In this document: positions 50,937-58,062 of the stretch, in pieces
How the letters are laid out: every line of letters begins with the position of its first letter
Position numbering within the stretch: position 1 is the stretch's first letter
Assembly: GCF_013408555.1 (NCBI RefSeq)
Contig: NZ_JACBZN010000001.1
Location: forward strand, 372,001-436,000
Source: Aeromicrobium tamlense
GTDB taxonomy: Bacteria > Actinomycetota > Actinomycetes > Propionibacteriales > Nocardioidaceae
DNA: 64,000 nucleotides
Direction: 5' to 3'
Notes under the pieces: model-generated
Told to the model about the DNA's origin: nothing
The model's database searches: none
The model's input: only the letters and a program-made list of their open reading frames with translations
Position numbers and translations under genes: made by a program

Positions 50937-51476
50937 GTGCCCACGCTGACGACCGAGCGGCTGAAGCTGCGGCCCTGGACGCCGGCGGACCGCGAGCCCT
51001 TCGCGGAGCTCAACGCCGACCCCGAGGTCATGGAGCACTTCCCGTCTGTGTTGGATCGCGCCGCGAGCGACGCCCTCGCCGACCGCTTCGAGACGCGCAT
51101 GGCGCACCAGGGCTGGGGTCTGTGGGTCGTCGAGGCGCAGGGTCGCTTCGCCGGCATGGCGGGGCTGAACCCCGTGCCTCCCGAGGTCCGCGCCCTGTTG
51201 CGCGGCTCGCCGCCGGTCGAGGTCGGCTGGCGCTTCGCCCGCTGGGCCTGGGGCCACGGCTGGGCCACCGAGGCCGCTGCCGCCGCCGTCCGCCACGGGT
51301 TCGACATGCTCGGCCTGAGGGAGATCGTCTCCTTCACCGCCGTGGGCAACCTCCGCTCCCGGGCCGTCATGGAGCGCCTCGGCATGACCCACGACGAGGC
51401 CGACGACTTCGACCACCCGGCGCTCCCCGCCGACAGCCCCCTGCGCCACCACGTCCTCTACCGCCTGCCCCGCTGA
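50937..51476 (+). CDS. GNAT acetyltransferase (RimJ/RimL type)
   Basis: A 179-residue N-acetyltransferase. TERLKLRPWTPADREPFAELNADPEVMEHFP is the RimJ/RimL/SpeG start, and the acetyl-CoA loop region reads EVGWRFARWAWGHGWATEAAAAAVRHGFD. The end NLRSRAVMERLGM is also typical. It transfers acetyl from CoA to an N-terminal or small-molecule amine. GTG 50937 lies 3 nt after the ASCH stop, so it is likely in the same operon. Confidence 0.93.
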   Translation: MPTLTTERLKLRPWTPADREPFAELNADPEVMEHFPSVLDRAASDALADRFETRMAHQGWGLWVVEAQGRFAGMAGLNPVPPEVRALLRGSPPVEVGWRFARWAWGHGWATEAAAAAVRHGFDMLGLREIVSFTAVGNLRSRAVMERLGMTHDEADDFDHPALPADSPLRHHVLYRLPR

Positions 51477-51503
51477 CCTTGCCCCGCGCCGCGCCGTCCC
51501 TCT

Positions 51504-51592
51504 CCACTTTTGGAACCGGGTGAACCATGTCGTCTGCGAGAAGGGTTCAAGTCGTTCCAGATGCTCGAGCGACATGGTTATCCACAAGTTGG
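51504..51592. repeat. 89-nt imperfect palindrome after the GNAT gene
   Basis: Inner arms AACCATGTCG (51523-51532) and CGACATGGTT (51570-51579) are perfect; the outer flanks CCACTTTTGGA (51504-51514) and TCCACAAGTTGG (51581-51592) pair imperfectly. The outer flanks resemble those of the elements at 54781 and 62494. It lies in the 209-nt gap before the secreted-protein gene; nothing else is recognised there. Confidence 0.65.
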
Positions 51593-51685
51593 ATCCCTCG
51601 TGGTTGGTGAGGAGCGCTCCGCTCGGGATGCTGAGTCCTCGGCAACCGCGTCGGGTGGTTCGCCACACGGGATCGGGGGATTCAC

Positions 51686-52150
51686 ATGCGTCTTCACACG
51701 TCGGCACCACCAGTCAGCCACGCGGTCAGATTCTTCATCGCGGCACTCTCCGTCGCCGTAGCGACGAGCGTGGCTGCTCCGGCGCCCGCTCAGGCCGCGG
51801 GCGCATGTGGTGATCGCTCCCTGAACTCCATCAAGCGCTATTACCCGACCAAGGCCGGAAGGATCCCACTTCGCTGCGGCTTCCAGAATCACGCCAAGAA
51901 CAAGGGGTTTGGAGTTCGCCACCTCGAAGCACGTGGACGCTACAACGTCTGGCATCAAGGAATGATCGGTGCAACTCTGGCGACGCCGGCATCGATCGAG
52001 CGGGAGGGCACGACGTTCGTGTACCGCAGCAAGTACTTCACAGACTGCGACCCGGTGTATCGCTACAAGGTCATCGTCCAGACGAAGAGAATTGGTGGAA
52101 CGAAGCTGATGCGAGGCGTGATTACGGCGTACAAGGAGAGACGTTCATGA
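51686..52150 (+). CDS. Secreted small basic protein, possible toxin-like effector
   Basis: A 154-residue protein with a signal peptide ending near AQA-A (residue 37-38), leaving a mature part of about 116 residues. The mature part is Lys/Arg-rich with three Cys (41, 64, 121) and three His (69, 79, 90). The segment KNKGFGVRHLEARGRYNV, the helix that follows, strands and a final GVITAYK recall barnase/EndoU/RelE-like (BECR) nuclease toxins. That is inference from pattern only. GC content is visibly below that of the neighbours. Its stop overlaps the next gene by ATGA. Confidence 0.65.
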   Translation: MRLHTSAPPVSHAVRFFIAALSVAVATSVAAPAPAQAAGACGDRSLNSIKRYYPTKAGRIPLRCGFQNHAKNKGFGVRHLEARGRYNVWHQGMIGATLATPASIEREGTTFVYRSKYFTDCDPVYRYKVIVQTKRIGGTKLMRGVITAYKERRS

Positions 52151-52440
52151 CGAAGCGGGATCTTGCGGCCGAGTTCGAGACTCTCCGACGACGTGTCGAG
52201 AAGGTCCGGCGCGGCGACGACAATGGGCCGATCTTGACGATTGAGTCGGTATCGATCCTGTCCGAGTCGCCAGATGTCATCGTCGGCCGCGTGGAGTACG
52301 TCGATGAACGAGCTACGGGCCGTCCGCTCAGAACATCGGACTTCGACTACGAGACGCAGAATTTCGCGGTCGAGGGTCCGGAGGACGCAGCTGATCTGCT
52401 CCTGGTGAATCTCGAGGAGGAAGTGCTCGCCGTCGACTGA
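52147..52440 (+). CDS. Small acidic cytoplasmic protein, possible partner/immunity protein
   Basis: A 97-residue protein with no signal peptide. It has a basic N-terminal helix (TKRDLAAEFETLRRRVEKVRRG), then strands (ILTIESVSILSES, VIVGRVEYVDERATG), and an acidic end (EDAADLLLVNLEEEVLAVD). No family recognised. Tight ATGA coupling behind a secreted basic protein and the shared low GC make an effector-immunity relation possible; a chaperone or unrelated role cannot be excluded. Confidence 0.65.
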   Translation: MTKRDLAAEFETLRRRVEKVRRGDDNGPILTIESVSILSESPDVIVGRVEYVDERATGRPLRTSDFDYETQNFAVEGPEDAADLLLVNLEEEVLAVD

Positions 52441-52450
52441 CCGTCGGCGG

Positions 52451-52456
52451 TAGGGT
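52451..52456 (+). promoter_or_regulatory. -10 hexamer before the 50-residue protein
   Basis: TAGGGT with exactly 6 nt to an ATG at 52463. That ATG opens a 40-codon frame (52463-52585) overlapping the real small gene, so the transcript may carry a leader ORF. A GC hairpin (CCCCGCC/GGCGGGG, 52487-52506) lies in the leader. Confidence 0.45.
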
Positions 52457-52529
52457 CGCGCCATGTCCCGATGCGTCCGTCACCTACCCCGCCCGCCGTG
52501 GCGGGGACGGCTCACGGATCGGAGACACC

Positions 52530-52682
52530 ATGGCGCACTCGCCCCATCGGCAGCACAAGGGCTGCCAGACCTGCAAGCCCCATAAGAACCGTCGTAACGG
52601 TCGTGCCGTGCGCGAGCCCTGGGCGGTGCTGCGCACGCTCGGGAAGCGTCGTCGCATCGGACGCAACGAGCTCGGCGACTGA
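52530..52682 (+). CDS. 50-residue basic CxxC protein
   Basis: A tiny protein beginning MAHSPHRQHKGCQTCKPHK, followed by NRRNGRAVREPWAVLRTLGK and a Arg/Lys-rich end. The His residues and CxxC suggest a zinc knuckle; the composition is like that of small ribosome- or RNA-associated proteins. A GGAG site precedes ATG 52530 by 8 nt. I believe similar 50-residue proteins occur in other actinobacteria, but no function is known to me. Confidence 0.7.
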   Translation: MAHSPHRQHKGCQTCKPHKNRRNGRAVREPWAVLRTLGKRRRIGRNELGD

Positions 52683-52759
52683 CGTGAGCCCGCCGCTCCT
52701 CCAGACCAGGCGGGAGGAGCGGCGGCCGCTGAGCAGGTGAGTTCGCTGGCCGTCGCCGG

Positions 52760-52765
52760 TAGCGT
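52760..52765 (+). promoter_or_regulatory. -10 hexamer, leaderless thioredoxin-domain gene
   Basis: TAGCGT with exactly 6 nt to GTG 52772. Confidence 0.55.
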
Positions 52766-52771
52766 GACGAG

Positions 52772-54766
52772 GTGGCCAACCGACTCGCTCAGTCCCAGTC
52801 GCCGTACCTGCGCCAGCACGCGGAGAACCCCGTGGACTGGTGGGAGTGGGGTGCGGGGGCGCTCGCGGAGGCGGAGCGGCGCGACCTGCCGATCCTGCTG
52901 AGCGTCGGGTACGCCGCGTGCCACTGGTGCCACGTCATGGCGCACGAGTCGTTCGAGGATCCCGCGACCGCGGCGTACATGAACGAGCACTTCGTCAACG
53001 TGAAGGTCGACCGCGAGGAGCGGCCCGACATCGACGCGGTCTACATGCGCGCGACGCAGGCGATGACCGGGCAGGGCGGCTGGCCCATGACGTGCGTGCT
53101 CACCCCGAGCGGCGAGCCGTTCTTCGCCGGGACCTACTTCCCGCCCGAGCCCACCGCCGGGCACCCGGCGTTCAGCCAGGTGCTGCAGGCACTCGCCGAC
53201 GCGTGGCAGAACCGACGCGACGAGGTGCTCGACTCCGCGAGCCAGGTGCGCAGCTTCCTCGGCGAGACCGACGACTTCGGTGGCGACCCGCTCACGGCCG
53301 AGGACCTCGACGCGGCGGCCGCAGCGCTGCTCGGGCAGGCCGACGACGAGGCCGGCGGCTTCGGCGCCGCGCCGAAGTTCCCGCCCTCGATGGTGCTCGA
53401 GTTCCTGCTGCGCCAGCACGCCCGCACCGGCGACGAGAAGGTCTGGACCACCGCCAGCCGCACGTTCGAGGCGATGGCCCGCGGCGGCATGTACGACCAG
53501 CTCGCCGGCGGCTTCGCCCGCTACAGCGTCGACCGCTTCTGGCGCGTGCCGCACTTCGAGAAGATGCTCTACGACAACGCCCAGCTGCTCCGCGCCTACC
53601 TGCACTGGCTGCGCGCCCTGAAGGCCCGCGGCGAGCAGGACCCGAGCCTCGCCCTCGCTGAGCGCGTCTGCCACGAGACCGCCGACTTCATGCTGCGCGA
53701 GCTCCTCACCGACGAGGGCGGGCTCGCCTCGGCCCTCGACGCCGACAGCGACGGCCACGAGGGCACCTACTACGTCTGGAACCCGCACCAGCTGATGAAG
53801 GCGCTTGGCACGGCCGACGCCGCATGGGCCGTGCAGCTGCTCGGCGTGACCGGAGGCGGCACGTTCGAGCGCGGCCTCTCCACCCTCCAGCTGCAGCAGG
53901 ACCCCGACGAGCCCGAGCGCTGGGAGCGCGTCAAGCAGCGCCTCCTCGAGGTTCGCGCCGAGCGCACGCGTCCCGCCCGCGACGACAAGGTCGTGTCCGC
54001 CTGGAATGCGTACGCGATCACCGCACTCGCCGAGACCGGCATCGCGCTCGAGCGGCCCGAGCTCGTCGACGCCGCCACGCAGGCGGCGACCCTGCTGTGG
54101 GACCTGCACGTCGAGCCCGGCTTCGTCCGCACCTCGCTCGGCGGCGTCCGGTCCGAGCACGCCGCGGTGCTCGAGGACCACGGGGCCACGATCGAGGCCT
54201 TCGTCGCGGTTCTCGGCGCCACCGGCGATGACCGATGGCTCGACCGCGCGCGCCACGTCGCCGACCGCGCGATCACCCACTTCCGCGCCGACGACGGCGG
54301 CTGGTTCGACACCGCCGACGACACCGAGGCACTCCTCGTCCGCCCGCGCGACGCCGCTGACAACGCGCACCCGTCGGGCGCCTCGGCACTCGCGCACGGC
54401 CTGCTCGCGCTGGCCGCCGTCACGGGCGACCACGACGTGAGGGCCGCCGCAGTGGCCTGCGTGGAGTCGGCCGCCGCACTGGCCACGGGCGCCCCGCGGT
54501 TCGCCGGGTGGACCCTCGCGGCCGCGGAGGCGCTGCTCGACGGGCCCGCCGAGATCGCCGTCGTGGGCGAGGTCGGCGGACCGATGCACCGCGCCGCCCT
54601 CGCGCTCCTGTCACCGGGCGCCGTCGTCGCGGCCACCGAGGCGGGATCGTCGGTGCCGTTGTTCGAGGGCCGTGAGGCGATCGACGGGAGGCCGACGGCC
54701 TACGTGTGCCGCGACTTCGTGTGCGCGCTCCCGGTCACCGACCCGGAGGCACTGGTCCGTCGGTAG
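52772..54766 (+). CDS. Thioredoxin-domain (DUF255/YyaL-like) protein
   Basis: A 664-residue protein. The N-terminal thioredoxin-like domain has SPYLRQHAENPVDWW and ACHWCHVMAHESF (Cys50, Cys53), followed by an (alpha/alpha)6 barrel like that of N-acylglucosamine epimerases (SMVLEFLLRQHART, GGMYDQLAGGFARYSVDRFWRVPHFEKMLYDNAQLLRAY). This is the spermatogenesis-associated protein 20/YyaL family. Its substrate is not established. Gene order after mca matches mycobacteria. Confidence 0.95.
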   Translation: MANRLAQSQSPYLRQHAENPVDWWEWGAGALAEAERRDLPILLSVGYAACHWCHVMAHESFEDPATAAYMNEHFVNVKVDREERPDIDAVYMRATQAMTGQGGWPMTCVLTPSGEPFFAGTYFPPEPTAGHPAFSQVLQALADAWQNRRDEVLDSASQVRSFLGETDDFGGDPLTAEDLDAAAAALLGQADDEAGGFGAAPKFPPSMVLEFLLRQHARTGDEKVWTTASRTFEAMARGGMYDQLAGGFARYSVDRFWRVPHFEKMLYDNAQLLRAYLHWLRALKARGEQDPSLALAERVCHETADFMLRELLTDEGGLASALDADSDGHEGTYYVWNPHQLMKALGTADAAWAVQLLGVTGGGTFERGLSTLQLQQDPDEPERWERVKQRLLEVRAERTRPARDDKVVSAWNAYAITALAETGIALERPELVDAATQAATLLWDLHVEPGFVRTSLGGVRSEHAAVLEDHGATIEAFVAVLGATGDDRWLDRARHVADRAITHFRADDGGWFDTADDTEALLVRPRDAADNAHPSGASALAHGLLALAAVTGDHDVRAAAVACVESAAALATGAPRFAGWTLAAAEALLDGPAEIAVVGEVGGPMHRAALALLSPGAVVAATEAGSSVPLFEGREAIDGRPTAYVCRDFVCALPVTDPEALVRR

Positions 54767-54780
54767 GACGTGGCGCCGCG

Positions 54781-54873
54781 CCCCACTCGACTTTTGTGAC
54801 GCGTTTCGCCCGTCGGCGACCGTCTGAGCCGAAAAGCGTCACAGAAGTGGGGACGGGCGTCACGAAAGTTGAC
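54781..54873. repeat. Palindromic element with ACTTTTGTGACG arms, copy 1
   Basis: Arms ACTTTTGTGACGC (54790-54802) and GCGTCACAGAAGT (54836-54848) with one mismatch, flanked by CCCC and GGGG. A further half-site CGTCACGAAAGTTGA follows at 54859-54873. It occupies most of the gap between the thioredoxin-domain gene and the convergent hemolysin III gene. A related element is at 62494-62562. Confidence 0.8.
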
Positions 54874-54937
54874 TCCGGGGGAGTCGGGATCCGGGCGGGT
54901 CGGCGAATCGCGGGAGCCCGGCCTCGACTCCGCGAAC

Positions 54938-55636
54938 TCAGGAGTTGTAGACGAGGAAGCTGACGCCGATGTAGTGCACGATGAACGCCGCGATCGTGAA
55001 GACGTGGAACACCTCGTGATAGCCGAACCAGCGGGGGCTGGGGTCGGGCCACTGGAAGGCGTAGACCAGCGCACCGAGGGTGTACAGCGCGCCGCCGACG
55101 CACAGCATCACGAACACGACGGTGGACGCCGCCGCGTAGAAGTCCGGCAGATAGAGGAGCGCTGCCCACCCCAACGCCAGGTACAGCGGCACGTAGACCC
55201 AGCGCGGGGCCGTCATCCAGAAGACCTTGAACAGCACACCGAGCAGTGCGCCACCCCACACCAGCGTGAGCAGCGTGAGCATGTCCCTCTTGTCCAGCAG
55301 CAACAGGGAGAAGGGGGTGTACGACCCGGCGATCATCACGAAGATGTTCGAGTGGTCGAGCCGGCGGAGCACGCGCTTGGCCCGCTCGCGCCAGGGCACC
55401 GTGTGGTAGACGGCGCTGACCCCGAAGAGCAGCAGAGCGCTGACCATGAAGACCGCGGCGCCGGCGCGAGCGGCGCGACTGTCGGCCAGCACCAACATCA
55501 CCAGGAACGAGATCAGCGCCAGGGGAGCGGTGGCGGCGTGCAGCCAGCCGCGAAGCTTGGGCTTGATCTCGTCGACGGTCTCGCGCAGGCGCTCACCGAC
55601 ATCGTCGACGAGGGTCTCGTGCTTGGGGGGCGCCAT
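54938..55636 (-). CDS. Hemolysin III/PAQR family membrane protein
   Basis: A 232-residue protein with seven TM segments from about 35 to 230. It carries the PAQR zinc-site residues: SAVYHTV and LDHSNIFVMIAGSYTPF (Ser/Asp/His) near the first third, and YHEVFHVFTIAAFIVHY near the end (H-x3-H). The fold is that of progesterone/adiponectin receptors, possibly ceramidase-like lipid hydrolases. The hemolytic name is historical. ATG 55636 is set by the leaderless hexamer. Confidence 0.95.
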   Translation of the reverse strand: MAPPKHETLVDDVGERLRETVDEIKPKLRGWLHAATAPLALISFLVMLVLADSRAARAGAAVFMVSALLLFGVSAVYHTVPWRERAKRVLRRLDHSNIFVMIAGSYTPFSLLLLDKRDMLTLLTLVWGGALLGVLFKVFWMTAPRWVYVPLYLALGWAALLYLPDFYAAASTVVFVMLCVGGALYTLGALVYAFQWPDPSPRWFGYHEVFHVFTIAAFIVHYIGVSFLVYNS

Positions 55637-55642
55637 GCCCTG

Positions 55643-55648
55643 ATTCTA
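55643..55648 (-). promoter_or_regulatory. -10 hexamer, leaderless hemolysin III gene
   Basis: TAGAAT on the minus strand with exactly 6 nt to ATG 55636. Confidence 0.55.
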
Positions 55649-55711
55649 GTGCGGTCCCGGTCAGCGGCGAATCGGACGACCACGTGACGGTCGTCCCACG
55701 CGGGCGGCGCG

Positions 55712-55717
55712 TACTCT
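55712..55717 (+). promoter_or_regulatory. -10 hexamer, leaderless prenyltransferase gene
   Basis: TACTCT with exactly 6 nt to ATG 55724. Confidence 0.55.
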
Positions 55718-55723
55718 GGCGGC

Positions 55724-56485
55724 ATGCCGGTCAGTGACCTCATCTACGGGGCGTACGAGCGTCGCCTCGCCAAGGGGCTCGATCCCGCGCAGCTGCCGCG
55801 CCACGTGGGCGCGATCGTCGACGGCAACCGCCGCTGGGCCAAGGGCGCGGGCGCCGGCGTCGACCTGGGCTACCAGGCCGGTGCGGACAAGATCACCGAG
55901 TTCCTCGGCTGGTGCGACGAGCTCGGCGTCGAGATCGTCACCCTGTGGCTGCTGTCAACGGACAACCTGCGCCGCCCCGCCGACGAGCTGTCGGCCCTGC
56001 TGGTCGTCATCGAGCGCCTCGTGGAGGACCTCGCGTCGCTCGGCTACCGGCTGCGCCTCATCGGCAACCTCGACATGCTCCCCGCCGAGTCCGCCGCGCG
56101 GATGAAGCGGGCCGCCGACCTGACCGTCGACCACGAGGGCGCGCTCTCGGTCAACGTGTGCGTCGGCTACGGCGGCCGCCAGGAGCTCACCGACGCGATG
56201 CGCTCCCTGCTGCTGGAGCAGGCCGCCGCCGGCCGCACCCTCGAGGACGTCGCCTCCACGCTCGAGGTCGACCACATCGCCGAGCACCTGTACACGAAGG
56301 GCCAGCCCGACCCCGACCTCGTCATCCGCACGTCGGGCGAGCAGCGGCTGAGCGGCTTCCTGCTGTGGCAGAGCGTCCACTCCGAGTTCTACTTCTGCGA
56401 CGCGATGTGGCCGGCGTTCCGCCGCGTCGACTTCCTGCGAGCCATGCGTTCCTACGCCGCGCGCGAGCGCCGCTTCGGCGGCTGA
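55724..56485 (+). CDS. cis-Prenyltransferase (UppS/Z-FPP synthase family)
   Basis: A 253-residue Z-prenyl diphosphate synthase. Catalytic Asp33 is in VDGNRRW; also [26 protein letters not shown], and the diphosphate-binding [27 protein letters not shown]. By its place beside hemolysin III and phoH2 it corresponds to the short-chain (Z,E-farnesyl diphosphate) synthase of mycobacteria rather than the decaprenyl enzyme; chain length is inferred. It supplies precursors of polyprenyl phosphate carriers for wall and polysaccharide synthesis. Confidence 0.93.
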   Translation: MPVSDLIYGAYERRLAKGLDPAQLPRHVGAIVDGNRRWAKGAGAGVDLGYQAGADKITEFLGWCDELGVEIVTLWLLSTDNLRRPADELSALLVVIERLVEDLASLGYRLRLIGNLDMLPAESAARMKRAADLTVDHEGALSVNVCVGYGGRQELTDAMRSLLLEQAAAGRTLEDVASTLEVDHIAEHLYTKGQPDPDLVIRTSGEQRLSGFLLWQSVHSEFYFCDAMWPAFRRVDFLRAMRSYAARERRFGG

Positions 56486-56676
56486 CTCCCGGCCGCGCAG
56501 CGTTCACACGAACGTCATCGACACGCCGGAAGCGTTACCCGATCCTGTCGGACGCCGGTCGTACTTTCGGGGTGTGCCCATGCTCGAACCCGAGCCCTTC
56601 TCCCGGAAGGCTCAGGCCCCCACCCACTAGTGAGGGCTGGGCGCCGGGCGCGCGCGTGGCTCTCGAGGAGATTGCC
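56486..56676 (+). ncRNA. Structured leader upstream of phoH2 (uncertain)
   Basis: A 191-nt gap. Visible hairpins are CGTT-CACACG-AACG just after the prenyltransferase stop (a weak terminator), and GAGCCCTTC-TCCCG-GAAGGCTC at 56592-56613. A self-complementary CCCAC...CACTAGTG...GGG stretch lies near 56620-56640. The GAGGAG ribosome site is at 56665-56670. It may be a regulatory leader; no known riboswitch was recognised. Confidence 0.3.
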
Positions 56677-58002
56677 GTGGCTGCTTCGAAGAGCGTGACT
56701 CCGCCCCGCCCCGATCACCGGACCTACGTCCTCGACACGAGCGTCCTGCTGGCCGATCCGGCCGCCATGCAGCGCTTCGGCGAGCACGAGGTCGTGATCC
56801 CGGTCGTCGTCATCACGGAGCTGGAGGCCAAGCGCCACCATCCCGAGCTCGGGTACTTCGCCCGCAACGCGCTGCGATTCCTCGACGACCTGCGGGTCCA
56901 GCACGGCACGATCGACGTCCCGATGCCGGTCGGCGACGAGGGCGGGACCCTGCGGGTCGAGCTCAACCACACCGACGCCTCGTCGCTGCCGTCGGGATTC
57001 CGCCTCGGCGACAACGACACCCGGATCCTGTCGGTCGCGCGCAACCTTGCCAACGAGGGCCACGACGTCGTGCTGGTCTCGAAGGACCTGCCGATGCGCG
57101 TGAAGGCCTCGGCCGTCGGCCTCACCGCCGAGGAGTACCGGGCCGAGTGGGCGCTGGAGACCGGCTGGACCGGCATGACCGAGATCGAGGTGGACTCGGT
57201 CGACCTCGACGAGCTCTACGAGGACGGCACGATCGACCTCGAGGCCGCCCGCGAGCTGCCGTGCCACACCGGCCTGGTGCTGCTGTCGGACAAGGGGAGC
57301 GCGCTCGGCCGCGTCACGCCGGACAAGCAGGTGCGGCTCGTCCGAGGCGACCGCGACGCGTTCGGCATCCACGGCCGTTCGGCCGAGCAGCGGGTCGCGC
57401 TCGACCTCCTGCTCGATCCCGACGTCGGCATCGTCTCGCTCGGAGGTCGCGCCGGCACCGGCAAGTCGGCGCTCGCCATCTGCGCCGGCCTCGAGGCCGT
57501 CATGGAGCGCCGCCAGCACCAGAAGGTGATCGTGTTCCGGCCGCTGTACGCCGTGGGCGGCCAGGAGCTCGGCTACCTGCCCGGCAGCTCCGACGAGAAG
57601 ATGGGCCCGTGGGCGCAGGCCGTGTTCGACACCCTCGGCGCCGTCGCCTCACCGCACGTGGTGGAGGAGATCGTCGACCGCCAGATGCTGGAGGTGCTGC
57701 CGCTCACGCACATCCGCGGCCGCTCGCTGCACGACGCGTTCGTCATCGTCGACGAGGCGCAGTCTCTGGAGCGCAACGTGCTGCTGACGGTGCTCTCGCG
57801 GATCGGCGCGAACTCCAAGGTGGTGCTGACGCACGACGTCGCGCAGCGCGACAACCTCCGCGTGGGTCGCTACGACGGCATCGTCGCGGTGGTCGAGAAG
57901 CTCAAGGGCCACCCGCTGTTCTCGCACGTCACGCTCACCCGGTCGGAGCGCTCGCCCGTGGCGGCGCTGGTGACCGAGATGCTGGAGGACGTGACGCTCT
58001 GA
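56677..58002 (+). CDS. phoH2: PhoH2-type PIN-domain and PhoH ATPase fusion
   Basis: A 441-residue protein. The N-terminal PIN (VapC-like) nuclease domain has Asp20 in [12 protein letters not shown] and further acidic residues ([17 protein letters not shown]). The C-terminal PhoH ATPase/helicase has Walker A GRAGTGKS near 257-264 and Walker [10 protein letters not shown] near 355-363, ending [11 protein letters not shown]. Mycobacterial PhoH2 is an ATP-dependent RNA helicase and RNase. GTG 56677 is chosen for its GAGGAG site; GTG 56656 is in frame upstream. Strong terminator downstream. Confidence 0.95.
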   Translation: MAASKSVTPPRPDHRTYVLDTSVLLADPAAMQRFGEHEVVIPVVVITELEAKRHHPELGYFARNALRFLDDLRVQHGTIDVPMPVGDEGGTLRVELNHTDASSLPSGFRLGDNDTRILSVARNLANEGHDVVLVSKDLPMRVKASAVGLTAEEYRAEWALETGWTGMTEIEVDSVDLDELYEDGTIDLEAARELPCHTGLVLLSDKGSALGRVTPDKQVRLVRGDRDAFGIHGRSAEQRVALDLLLDPDVGIVSLGGRAGTGKSALAICAGLEAVMERRQHQKVIVFRPLYAVGGQELGYLPGSSDEKMGPWAQAVFDTLGAVASPHVVEEIVDRQMLEVLPLTHIRGRSLHDAFVIVDEAQSLERNVLLTVLSRIGANSKVVLTHDVAQRDNLRVGRYDGIVAVVEKLKGHPLFSHVTLTRSERSPVAALVTEMLEDVTL

Positions 58003-58012
58003 GCGACCGTCA

Positions 58013-58054
58013 GGCGGCCGTGCCGAGACCTCTCGAGATCTCGGCGCGGCCGCC
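58013..58054. terminator. Bidirectional terminator between phoH2 and pepN
   Basis: 16-nt arms GGCGGCCGTGCCGAGA (58013-58028) and TCTCGGCGCGGCCGCC (58039-58054) with one mismatch and a 10-nt loop, lying between convergent stops. Confidence 0.9.
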
Positions 58055-58062
58055 GTCCCATG

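Noticed and set aside
56486..56676. Known riboswitch (c-di-AMP, cobalamin or SAM type) before phoH2
   Set aside because: The conserved core sequences of those classes could not be found; only generic hairpins are present.
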